Assembly: GCA_030457025.1 (NCBI GenBank)
Contig: JAKDSA010000026.1
Location: 1-33,367 of the forward strand
Source of the DNA: Brevibacterium sp.
Lineage (GTDB): Bacteria; Actinomycetota; Actinomycetes; Actinomycetales; Brevibacteriaceae
Reading direction: 5' to 3'
Length of the DNA stretch: 33,367 nt
The position numbers and the translations under genes are program-made. Below the pieces are notes generated by a model. The model saw nothing but the letters and a program-made list of their open reading frames with translations, was not told the DNA's origin and did not search any database. Position 1 is the stretch's first letter, and every line of letters begins with the position of its first letter. Of this stretch, positions 26,197 through 33,336 are shown piece by piece.

Positions 26197-28670
26197 ACCT
26201 GCTCCTGGACTTTGACAGGGGTGAGGTGATCCGCGGACTGCGCGGGATCGATGCCGAGCTGCCCCAGCATGTCTTCTGCCGCCGCGGTGCCGAGTTCGTC
26301 GGCGAGCCGAGCGAGCTCCTTGCCGGTGATCGACAGCTGGTTCGCACTGCCGGAGTCCAGATCCACATCAGGAGTCATCGGCAGCGGAGCGACCTGGCGG
26401 GTGCGGGCGAGGTTTCCGTCGTCATCGGCCATGACCGCCTCGACGACGAACTCCGAACCCTGGATCGTGGCCAATGCACCGATCGGGGCCGAACATCCGG
26501 CTTCCGCCCGGGACAGGATCGCTCTCTCACAGGTCACAGCCAGGTCAGTGGTTTCGTCGTGGAGGCGTTTGAGCTCATCCCGGACTTCGGCATCTGCGAC
26601 CATGACCTCGTTGTCGAGGGCGAAGGGACTGTCTGCCCCTCGGGTCTCGACGGCAAGGGCTCCCTGCCCGGGGGCCGGAAGCATCGTGTCGAAGTCGAGC
26701 AGATCGGTGGCTTCGGCCAGGCGGCCGATGCGGCGGACTCCGGCCGCGGCCAGCACGACGGCGTCGAGTCGTCCGTCGCGGACGTGGGCGATGCGGGTGT
26801 CGACGTTTCCGCGCACCCCGCGGACCTCGATGTCGGGTCTCGCGGCGCGCAGCTGCACGGCACGCCTGGGTGATCCGGTGCCGACGACGCTGCCCGCCGG
26901 CAGCTGGGCAAAGCTGAGGCCATCGCGACCGATGAGGACATCGGCAGGGTCGACCCGGGGTGGGATGGCAGCCATCTGGATGCCCGCCTCGGGGGTGGTG
27001 GGCAGGTCCTTGAGCGAGTGCACGGCGATGTCGATCTTTCCCTGGTGCAGGGCCTGCCGAACGGCGGAGACGAAGACGCCGGTGCCGCCGAATCCGGTCA
27101 GGGGCGACATGTTGACGTCGCCCTCGGTCACGACCTCGACGATTTCGATGCGCCAGCCGGTCAGCGCCGCCAGCTGGTGGGCGATCGCAGTGGACTGAGA
27201 CCGTGCGAGTTTGGAACGGCGGGTGCCCAGGCGGATGGTGCGCCCCGTGAAGTGCTCGGGTTCGACGATGTCGAGGGTGTGATCGGCTACCGGTCGCACA
27301 CCGTCTGCCTCGACGTGGTTCGCGGTCGAGGCCGTTGCGACCTTGGTCTCGGGTTCCGCGATCGCGTGGGGGACTTTGTTCGTGGGCAGGTCGAAGAGCT
27401 GCATGAGCGCCTGCGCGTAGTCGATCTCGGACTCCGTGACGGCCAGTTCCTTCACCTTGACCGTCGGCGTGTGGATGAGCTTCTCTGAGACCCGGTGCAG
27501 GGACTTGCGAATCTCAGCGAACGCCTTCTCGTCGATCTCGGCACCGATCTTCTTCTCCAGCCGCTTCGTCTCTGCGGCGAGGACGTCCTTCGCGTGACTG
27601 CGCAGGGCCGTGACCGTGGGCGCGACCGCGCGTTCCTTGGCACCGGATTCGAGCTTGGCCAGCTCCTCCTCGATGATCGTGCGTACCGCTTCGACGGTCT
27701 CAACGACCGCAGCGTCGCGCTGGCTCGCGGAGCTGGCCAGCAAGGTCCGGATCTCACCGAGGCCGAAGAGTGCGACATGTTCGAACTCGCGCACTGTGGG
27801 ATCGATGTCGTGCGGCAGGGCGAGATCGACGAAGGCCTTGTTCGCTGCGCCCTTGGGGTTCTGGGACAGACCGGCCTGGATGTCTTCCCGGGTGACGACG
27901 ACTTCCCGGGCACCGGTGCAGGAGATGATGAGGTCGGCGTCGGCGATCTCCTCCGCCAGGATCCGGGAGGTCAGTTCGCGGGCTCGGCCGCCCACCTCAG
28001 CGACGAGGCGCTCGGCCTTGTCCACGGTCCGGTTGAGCACAGTGGTCGCAGCCACGCCCTCCTTGTGCAGTCCTGCGACGACGAGGCCCGACATGGCGCC
28101 GGCACCGATGACCAGTGCATTCGCGGCCCGCAGAGACCCGATATGTCCCTGGGAGGCTTCGAGTGCTGCGGAGAAGAGTGAGCGGGCGACCTCGTCGAGG
28201 CCGGTCTCCGAGTGGGCGCGTTTGCCCACCCGCAGGCTCTGCTGCAGGGCGTGGGAGAGCCCGGAGGTCAGCGCTCCCGCCTGCAGCGAATCGGTGAATG
28301 TCGAACGCAGCTGGCCCAATATCTGGGCCTCGCCGATCGCCATCGAGTCCAGACCGCACGAGACTTTGAGCAGATGCTCCAGCGCCTGAGTGTCGTAGTG
28401 GGCATAGAAATGCCCGGCGATGTCCTGCCATTCCTTGTCGATCGAGGATACGAGGGCATTGCCGAGGTCGGCGAGACCGCCGTGGAAGGACGTGACATCG
28501 GCGATGAGCTCCAGGCGGTTGCAGGTCGACAGGACTGCAAGTCCCTCGACATTGTCGCCGGTCAGAGCGTCGGTGCGCAGTGCCCCGACCTCACCGGTGC
28601 CGAATGCGAGAGCGTCCAACATGTCGATCGGGGCCGACTGATGGGAAATGCCGAGAACCAAGAGAGTCAA
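26193..28670 (-). CDS. hemA-hemC: Fused glutamyl-tRNA reductase / hydroxymethylbilane synthase
   Basis: One uninterrupted 825-codon gene encodes both enzymes. Residues 1 to about 435 are glutamyl-tRNA reductase: LGISHQSAPI, catalytic Cys50 in LSTCNRLEL, HLLKVSCGLDSMAIGEAQIL, the NADP fold ALVIGAGAMSGLV (185-197), SCTGA, and the C-terminal dimerisation helices ending QALMQLFDLP. Residues about 436-475 are a polar linker. Residues 477 to about 815 are porphobilinogen deaminase: IRLGTRRSKLARSQS, VHSLKDLPT with catalytic Asp555, GTGSPRRAVQL, LPAPGQGALAVE and cofactor-binding Cys726 in AEAGCSAPIGA. The start is TTG at 28670, overlapping the rex stop (TTGA), with GAGGAG and AGGA upstream. In Streptomyces and mycobacteria these are separate adjacent genes. 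All key residues are present, so both halves look active. Confidence 0.93.
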   Translation of the reverse strand: MTLLVLGISHQSAPIDMLDALAFGTGEVGALRTDALTGDNVEGLAVLSTCNRLELIADVTSFHGGLADLGNALVSSIDKEWQDIAGHFYAHYDTQALEHLLKVSCGLDSMAIGEAQILGQLRSTFTDSLQAGALTSGLSHALQQSLRVGKRAHSETGLDEVARSLFSAALEASQGHIGSLRAANALVIGAGAMSGLVVAGLHKEGVAATTVLNRTVDKAERLVAEVGGRARELTSRILAEEIADADLIISCTGAREVVVTREDIQAGLSQNPKGAANKAFVDLALPHDIDPTVREFEHVALFGLGEIRTLLASSASQRDAAVVETVEAVRTIIEEELAKLESGAKERAVAPTVTALRSHAKDVLAAETKRLEKKIGAEIDEKAFAEIRKSLHRVSEKLIHTPTVKVKELAVTESEIDYAQALMQLFDLPTNKVPHAIAEPETKVATASTANHVEADGVRPVADHTLDIVEPEHFTGRTIRLGTRRSKLARSQSTAIAHQLAALTGWRIEIVEVVTEGDVNMSPLTGFGGTGVFVSAVRQALHQGKIDIAVHSLKDLPTTPEAGIQMAAIPPRVDPADVLIGRDGLSFAQLPAGSVVGTGSPRRAVQLRAARPDIEVRGVRGNVDTRIAHVRDGRLDAVVLAAAGVRRIGRLAEATDLLDFDTMLPAPGQGALAVETRGADSPFALDNEVMVADAEVRDELKRLHDETTDLAVTCERAILSRAEAGCSAPIGALATIQGSEFVVEAVMADDDGNLARTRQVAPLPMTPDVDLDSGSANQLSITGKELARLADELGTAAAEDMLGQLGIDPAQSADHLTPVKVQEQV

Positions 28671-29362
28671 TTCCTGTGCTCCTCAAAACCTGGATTGAGC
28701 GGTGCCGAATCAAGCGCCGAATAATATGCGAGTACTTGCAGCTCACTGGCCAGATCGACTTGATGCACGCGGACCGAGTCCGGGGCGTCGAGCACGGTGG
28801 GTGCGAAGTTCAGGATGCCGCGCACGCCTGCCTCGGCGGCGATGTGCGCCGCCGCCGGTGCCGCGGATGCGGGTACTGCCATGACGACGAGGTCGATGTC
28901 CTCGGGCCAGGTGGGAAGTTCGGTGAGGTCGGAGACCGGCAGAGTGCCGATCACGGTTCCGATCTTGGCCTCATCGGTATCGAAGATTGCGGTGAGTGAG
29001 AGTCCGCGGCGTTTGAATCCTGCGTAGTCGGCCAGGGCCGAACCCAGGCGGCCGGCGCCGATGATAGCAACGCTGCGCGCCCGGTCGAGGCCGAGGAAGG
29101 TGCGCAGAGTCGAGGCGAGGTCCTCACAGGAGTAGCCGACTCCGCGCCGGCCCGAGCGTCCCAGCTGAGACAGGTCCTTGCGCAGAATCGACGATGAGAC
29201 GCCGCTGCGGGCCGCCAACACCTCCGAAGAGATCGTTGACTGGCCCGTCGCGGCGATCGTCTCAACCGTTTGCAGGTAGATCGGGAGTCGGGAGATGACG
29301 CGTTCGGGCACGTCCTTGCGAACGACACCCTCAATGCTGTTGGCGGACAGAATCTCGCCCAC
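28667..29362 (-). CDS. rex: Redox-sensing transcriptional repressor Rex
   Basis: Rex binds DNA when NAD+ is high and leaves it when NADH rises, controlling respiratory genes. The 231-residue protein has an N-terminal winged helix (about 20-85, with RLPIYLQTVETI, SGVSSSILRKDLSQLGRSGRRGVGY split over it) and a Rossmann NAD domain with IIGAGRLGSALADY (100-113). A typical C-terminal domain-swap helix with VDLASELQVLAYY completes it. The start is GTG at 29362 with AAGGAG 12 bases upstream, a rather long spacing. It precedes hemA-hemC with a four-base overlap; rex-hemACD is the known order in Streptomyces coelicolor, where Rex represses its own operon. Confidence 0.93.
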   Translation of the reverse strand: MGEILSANSIEGVVRKDVPERVISRLPIYLQTVETIAATGQSTISSEVLAARSGVSSSILRKDLSQLGRSGRRGVGYSCEDLASTLRTFLGLDRARSVAIIGAGRLGSALADYAGFKRRGLSLTAIFDTDEAKIGTVIGTLPVSDLTELPTWPEDIDLVVMAVPASAAPAAAHIAAEAGVRGILNFAPTVLDAPDSVRVHQVDLASELQVLAYYSALDSAPLNPGFEEHRN

Positions 29363-29389
29363 GAAAACGCGTCACTCCTTCAATCGATC

Positions 29390-29635
29390 TCAAGCGCCCA
29401 GAGCGTCGAGGGCTCGGGACAACCGGTCCGTATCGACACGATGGAAGCTGTGCTGCCGACCGTTGAGCAGGACCACTGGGACGTCCCAGCCGTACTGCCC
29501 GGACAGATCATCATCGGTGTCGATGTCGATCTCACTCACGCTCACCTCTCTGCCGGCCACCGCCTCGGCGATGGCATTCCTGGCGGTTTCGCACAGGTGG
29601 CAGTCGGCACGTGTCAGCAAGGTCAATGCGACCAC
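29390..29635 (-). CDS. Glutaredoxin-like (DUF836) thiol protein
   Basis: The 81-residue thioredoxin-fold protein begins LTLLTRADCHLCETAR, with the CHLC redox pair at Cys12 and Cys15, then EIDIDTDDDL and the cis-Pro segment DVPVVLLNG. The proper start is GTG at 29635, with AGGAG six bases upstream; the in-frame ATG at 29662 would add residues outside the family and lies on the terminator hairpin. Similar proteins precede rex in other Actinobacteria. Role and partner are unknown; thiol-disulfide exchange is inferred. rex starts 27 bases after its stop. Confidence 0.82.
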   Translation of the reverse strand: MVALTLLTRADCHLCETARNAIAEAVAGREVSVSEIDIDTDDDLSGQYGWDVPVVLLNGRQHSFHRVDTDRLSRALDALGA

Positions 29636-29656
29636 TGCACACTCCTCATCGGGCGA

Positions 29657-29691
29657 CAACAAACCCCGCCGAAATCAGATTCGAGCGGGGG
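29657..29691 (-). terminator. Intrinsic terminator between the bS22-like gene and the glutaredoxin gene
   Basis: On the minus strand, CCCCGC-(T)-CG and CG-GCGGGG form an eight-pair stem with one bulge around a ten-base loop, followed by TTTGTTG. It lies 20 bases after the small basic gene's stop and just upstream of the glutaredoxin ribosome site. It probably lets the abundant small mRNA end while a fraction reads into the rex-hem genes. Confidence 0.6.
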
Positions 29692-29710
29692 CGTAGGACC
29701 TATCGTGGTC

Positions 29711-29809
29711 TTACTTCTTGTTGCGACGCTGGTGGCGTGTCTTGCGAAGCTGCTTACGGTGCTTCTTCTTCGACATACGCTTGCGACGCTTCTTGATAAC
29801 TGAGCCCAC
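29711..29809 (-). CDS. bS22 / AURKAIP1-COX24 domain small basic protein
   Basis: A 32-codon gene reads GSVIKKRRKRMSKKKHRK followed by QLRKTRHQRRNKK after the start. It is almost entirely Lys, Arg and His and matches the actinobacterial small ribosome-associated protein bS22 (AURKAIP1/COX24 domain), which binds the 30S subunit near helix 44 in mycobacteria. The start is GTG at 29809 with AAGGGG seven bases upstream, and a good promoter and terminator flank it. Homologues usually sit beside this glutaredoxin-rex-hem region. Confidence 0.88.
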   Translation of the reverse strand: MGSVIKKRRKRMSKKKHRKQLRKTRHQRRNKK

Positions 29810-29876
29810 GCGGGTACCCCTTGTGATCGTCGGTGGAGGTGAACATCAGGTGCCCACCCTTTGAACTAACCGTGCA

Positions 29877-29906
29877 ATTCTATCGCTTTGGCCTCTGCTT
29901 TCCCAA
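29877..29906 (-). promoter_or_regulatory. Promoter of the bS22-like gene and possibly the heme operon
   Basis: TTGGGA (29901-29906) and TAGAAT (29877-29882) are spaced by 18 bases on the minus strand, about 68 bases before the GTG start. This is the best -35/-10 pair in the window. No other good promoter was found between here and rex, so read-through may feed the heme genes. Confidence 0.5.
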
Positions 29907-29977
29907 AACTGTGTCCAGATCCACAGCCGTGAGAGAACGATCCCCGGATCGACGGTCGCGCGATCGGCGGATTCGCG

Positions 29978-29991
29978 GTCGGGGGCCCGAC
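29978..29991. terminator. Hairpin next to the acuC stop codon
   Basis: GTCGGG-GG-CCCGAC is a perfect six-pair stem that ends one base from the acuC stop. No T run follows. A second perfect dyad, CGATCC-CC-GGATCG, lies near 29938-29951. They may end acuC transcription or stabilise its RNA; evidence is only structural. Confidence 0.3.
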
Positions 29992-29992
29992 T

Positions 29993-31189
29993 TCAGTCGA
30001 AGTAGGCGTCGAGGCCGAAGAACGGGAACAGGTTCTTCCGGGTGCCCATGACGGCTCTGTCGAGTTCGGATTCGGGGTCGAAACCGTTCGTCCAGCGGGT
30101 GAATGAGCCGTCGAAGCCGTCGGTCATCGACAGGGGCGCCTCACGTCCGGTCTTGGTCTGCGCATAGTTGGCCCAGCGGCCAGGGATGCGAGCACCCGGA
30201 TCGATATCGAGCCCCGCGGAGATCGCCAGCACGTTGGTCCATGCGCGCGGCACGACGTCGATGATCGCGTAGCCTCCTCCCCCGGTCGCCAACCATTTGC
30301 CGTCCGTGAGCTCTGCAGCGAGGTCGCGGACCCATTCGGTGGCCACCCGCATCGCATCCACGCTCAGTCGCATATGAGTCAGGGGGTCGCTGCGGTGTCC
30401 ATCGCAGCCGTGCTGGGAGACGATGATCTGGGGTTCGAATCCGCCGACGATCGCGGGGATCGTAGCGTCGAAGGCCCGCAGCCAGTCCGCATCGAGGGTT
30501 CGCGGCGGCAGCGCGATGTTCGCCGCCGAGGCGGCCGCGCGCAGTCCCCCGATGTCCGCAGGGAAGCCGGAGCCGGGGAACAGGAACTTTCCCGATTCGT
30601 GCATCGAGATCGTCAGCACACGAGGATCGTCCCAGAAGAACTTCTCGACGCCGTCTCCGTGGTGGGCGTCGAGGTCGATGTAGGCGATGCGTTCGTAACC
30701 GGCAGCGAGGAATTCGGTGATGGCCCCGGCGACGTCGTTGTACACGCAGAACCCGCTCGCGTGATCGGGCATCGCATGGTGCATCCCGCCGGTGAAGTTC
30801 ACGGCGCGACGGTAGTCGCCGGAGATGATCGCCCGGGCTGAGTCGACAGAGCCCTGGAACAGCATCGCCGAGGCGGCGTGCATGTTTTCGAACCCCGGAA
30901 CGTCCTCGGTGCCGATGCCGTACTTCTTCGCGTCCTCGTCGCTGAGCACGGCGCCCTCCCCGATCTTCTTCACCGCGGCGATGAAGTCCGCATCGTGGAG
31001 GTTCGCCAAGGTGTCCTCTTCGACGTCGCTGACGCCGTGAACGTGGACATTGTCGGCGTCGAAGAGGCCGAAGTCCATGGCCAGCTTCGCAGTCAGGTCG
31101 AGCCTGAGGGGGTGCATGGGATGGCTGGGACCGAAGTTGTATCCGGTCACCGCATCGTCCCAGACGACGTACACATCGCTATCGGCCAT
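29993..31189 (-). CDS. acuC: Acetoin-utilisation AcuC / histone-deacetylase-family protein
   Basis: The 398-residue protein has the zinc-dependent deacetylase fold. It shows GGMHHAMPDHASGFCVYND with the tandem catalytic histidines, zinc ligands in DLDAHHGDGV and in CDGHRSDPL, and the catalytic-tyrosine loop ATGGGGY. AcuC deacetylates acetyl-CoA synthetase and other lysine-acetylated proteins in some bacteria; the target here is unknown. I chose the ATG at 31189, as it begins the family sequence and a TAGCAT hexamer ends seven bases before it, pointing to a leaderless mRNA. The in-frame ATG codons at 31210 and 31198 would then precede or overlap the promoter. It diverges from trkH. Confidence 0.9.
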   Translation of the reverse strand: MADSDVYVVWDDAVTGYNFGPSHPMHPLRLDLTAKLAMDFGLFDADNVHVHGVSDVEEDTLANLHDADFIAAVKKIGEGAVLSDEDAKKYGIGTEDVPGFENMHAASAMLFQGSVDSARAIISGDYRRAVNFTGGMHHAMPDHASGFCVYNDVAGAITEFLAAGYERIAYIDLDAHHGDGVEKFFWDDPRVLTISMHESGKFLFPGSGFPADIGGLRAAASAANIALPPRTLDADWLRAFDATIPAIVGGFEPQIIVSQHGCDGHRSDPLTHMRLSVDAMRVATEWVRDLAAELTDGKWLATGGGGYAIIDVVPRAWTNVLAISAGLDIDPGARIPGRWANYAQTKTGREAPLSMTDGFDGSFTRWTNGFDPESELDRAVMGTRKNLFPFFGLDAYFD

Positions 31190-31196
31190 GCAGACC

Positions 31197-31250
31197 ATGC
31201 TATATGGCACGGCTCACCTACGAAGATTCCCGGTGTGTGCGAACTACCAT
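31197..31250. promoter_or_regulatory. Divergent leaderless promoters of acuC and trkH
   Basis: On the minus strand TAGCAT (31197-31202) ends seven bases before the acuC ATG at 31189. On the plus strand TACCAT (31245-31250) ends seven bases before a GTG at 31258. Neither start has a convincing Shine-Dalgarno sequence. If the second box is real, TrkH starts at 31258 rather than at 31249. Confidence 0.4.
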
Positions 31251-32667
31251 GGGGTCTGTGCCAAAGAATTCCACACCGCGTCTCGACCGGATCCTGCGTC
31301 CAGGTCGCTGGGCGCGCGACTTCGTCGACGACCTCGCCGTCGCCTCGCCCGCTCGCCTGGCGATCGGCTCCTTCGTTGCTGTGGTGGCGGTCTTCGCGAT
31401 TCTGCTGATGCTGCCGGCGAGCATGCACGAGCCCGGCTCTGTTCCTCAGACCGAGCACATCGCCAATGCCGTGTTCGTGGCTGTGTCAGCTGTCTGCGTG
31501 ACCGGGCTGACCCCGGTCGTCACCCAGGACTACTGGTCGGATTTCGGGATCTCGGTCATCACCGCCGGAATCCAGGTCGGCGGCCTGGGCATCCTCACCC
31601 TCGCCTCGGTGCTGGGCATGGCGGTCTCCCGGAGGTTGGGAGTGAGGCAGCGCCTCATCGCCCAGCAGGCCACCTCGGCGCTCAATCTGGGCCAGGTCGG
31701 CACCCTGCTCAAGACCGTCGTCATCACCATCGTCACCGCCGAGGCGATCCTGGCAGTGCTGTTCTTTCCGCGGTTCCTCATGCGCGGGGCCGACATCGGC
31801 GACGCCCTCTGGTATTCCGTGTTCTACTCGATCTCGTCATTCAACAATGCAGGCTTCACGATCCACCCGGGAGGCGGTGCCCACTTCGCCTCCGACCCGT
31901 GGATCCTCTCCCTGATCATGATCGGCGTCTTCGTCGGTTCACTCGGCTTCCCGGTCGTGCTCATGGTGGCCATCAATTGGAACCATCCGAAGAAATGGGA
32001 TCTGCACACGAAGCTGACCCTGATGACGACGACCGCCGTCCTGGCCATCGGGCTCCTCTTCCTCCTCATCTTCGAATCGGCGAACCCGGACACTCTGGGT
32101 GACAAGAACGCCGGCCACACGTTCGTCGAGATCCTGTTCATGGCGATCATGCCGCGCTCGGGCGGGTTCTCGACCATGGAGATCGCGGACATGAGCCAGT
32201 CCTCACACCTGCTCATGGACCTCATGATGTTCATCGGCGGCGGATCGTCATCGACGGCCGGGGGCATCAAGGTCACTACCGTGGCCGTGCTGGTCCTCGC
32301 CGCATATACGGAGGCTCGCGGCCTGCAGGACGTGCATGTCTTCGGTCGGCGCCTGACCTCGTCGACGATCAAGCTTGCGATCTCCGTTCTGCTCACGGGT
32401 GCCATCATCGTCTTCATCGGCACTCTGACGATGCTCCAGATCAGCGCCGAACCGCTGGACAAGGTGCTGTTCGAGGTGATCTCCGCATTCGGCACCGTGG
32501 GCTTGAGCTCCGGGGTCTCGGCCACCGTCAATGAGTCGGGACTGTACTGTCTGTCGGTGATCATGCTCATCGGTCGCCTCGGTACGATTACACTGGCGGC
32601 AGCCCTGTCGATGCGCGACACTGCACGCCTGTACCGCTATCCCGAAGAAAGGCCGGTCGTTGGCTAA
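31249..32667 (+). CDS. trkH: Trk/Ktr potassium uptake channel subunit (TrkH/KtrB)
   Basis: This is the ion-conducting membrane subunit of a K+ uptake system, 472 residues long with four M1-P-M2 repeats. The four selectivity-filter segments are visible: SAVCVTGLTPV, SFNNAGFTIH, MPRSGGFSTM and SAFGTVGLSSGV, each with the filter glycine. A GGGSSSTAGGIKVTT gate-type loop is also typical. The N-terminus is uncertain: ATG 31249 is used here, GTG 31258 fits the proposed leaderless promoter (469 residues), and ATG 31204 lies at the acuC promoter. The regulatory subunit gene follows with an eight-base overlap. Confidence 0.92.
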   Translation: MGSVPKNSTPRLDRILRPGRWARDFVDDLAVASPARLAIGSFVAVVAVFAILLMLPASMHEPGSVPQTEHIANAVFVAVSAVCVTGLTPVVTQDYWSDFGISVITAGIQVGGLGILTLASVLGMAVSRRLGVRQRLIAQQATSALNLGQVGTLLKTVVITIVTAEAILAVLFFPRFLMRGADIGDALWYSVFYSISSFNNAGFTIHPGGGAHFASDPWILSLIMIGVFVGSLGFPVVLMVAINWNHPKKWDLHTKLTLMTTTAVLAIGLLFLLIFESANPDTLGDKNAGHTFVEILFMAIMPRSGGFSTMEIADMSQSSHLLMDLMMFIGGGSSSTAGGIKVTTVAVLVLAAYTEARGLQDVHVFGRRLTSSTIKLAISVLLTGAIIVFIGTLTMLQISAEPLDKVLFEVISAFGTVGLSSGVSATVNESGLYCLSVIMLIGRLGTITLAAALSMRDTARLYRYPEERPVVG

Positions 32668-33322
32668 CGAACACACCTCTATCCTGGTCATCGGACTCGG
32701 ACGCTTCGGATCATCGACCGCTGCCACACTGGCCAAACTGGGCCGTGAGGTCATGGCGATCGAGCACAGTGCCGAGCTGGTCAAGGACTGGAGCGGAAAA
32801 CTCACCCACGTCGTCGAGGCCGATGCCACGAACATCGACGCCCTGCGACAGGTGGGTGCCGGTGACTTCTCCACGGCCGTGGTCGGGATCGGCACCTCGA
32901 TCGAGGACAGTGTGCTCACGACGGCCAACCTCGTGGATCTGGGCGTGGGTCAGGTGTGGGCCAAAGCCATCTCCCCCTCACACGGCAAGATCCTCCACCG
33001 CATCGGCGCCCACCACGTGCTCTACCCCGAGTCGGATGCCGGCAGGCGTGTGGCGCATCTGGTGAGCTCGCGGATGATGGAGTACATCGAGTTCGACGAG
33101 GGTCACTTCGCGGTGGTGAAGATGCGGCCTCCGCGGGAGATCCAGGGCTTCACACTCAGCGAGTCCGGTGTGCGCGACAAGTACGGTGTCACGATCGTGG
33201 GCATCAAGAGCCCCAGCCGCGACTTCACCTATGCCGAACCCACCACCCGTGTGGGCAAGCAGGACCTCCTCATCGTCGCGGGCCACGTGGAGCTGCTGGG
33301 CCGCTTCGCCGGCCGACCGTAG
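32660..33322 (+). CDS. trkA: Trk/Ktr potassium uptake regulatory subunit (RCK protein TrkA/KtrA)
   Basis: The 220-residue cytoplasmic protein forms the gating ring of the K+ channel. It has an N-terminal Rossmann RCK_N domain with ILVIGLGRFGSS (Gly12, Gly14 and Gly17 for nucleotide binding) and Glu/Asp at the end of strand 2. The C-terminal RCK_C domain (about 140-218) includes VKMRPPREIQGFTLSE. Its length is that of KtrA rather than the double-domain TrkA. The start is TTG at 32660, eight bases inside trkH, with GAAAGG seven bases upstream. Nucleotide (ATP/ADP or NAD) control is known for the family. Confidence 0.93.
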   Translation: MANEHTSILVIGLGRFGSSTAATLAKLGREVMAIEHSAELVKDWSGKLTHVVEADATNIDALRQVGAGDFSTAVVGIGTSIEDSVLTTANLVDLGVGQVWAKAISPSHGKILHRIGAHHVLYPESDAGRRVAHLVSSRMMEYIEFDEGHFAVVKMRPPREIQGFTLSESGVRDKYGVTIVGIKSPSRDFTYAEPTTRVGKQDLLIVAGHVELLGRFAGRP

Positions 33323-33336
33323 GGTTCGGTCGCTGT

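Noticed and set aside
24220..26229. A 669-codon open frame on the plus strand
   Set aside because: It lies antisense to hemD and hemB, has no family resemblance, and is the usual shadow of a GC-rich gene with biased third positions.
29819..29852. Possible Rex operator from TTGTGA and GTGAACA half-sites
   Set aside because: The half-sites are not arranged as the inverted repeat with a short spacer expected for Rex, so I do not claim an operator. A motif scan for TGTGAACNNNTTCACA-type sites would decide.
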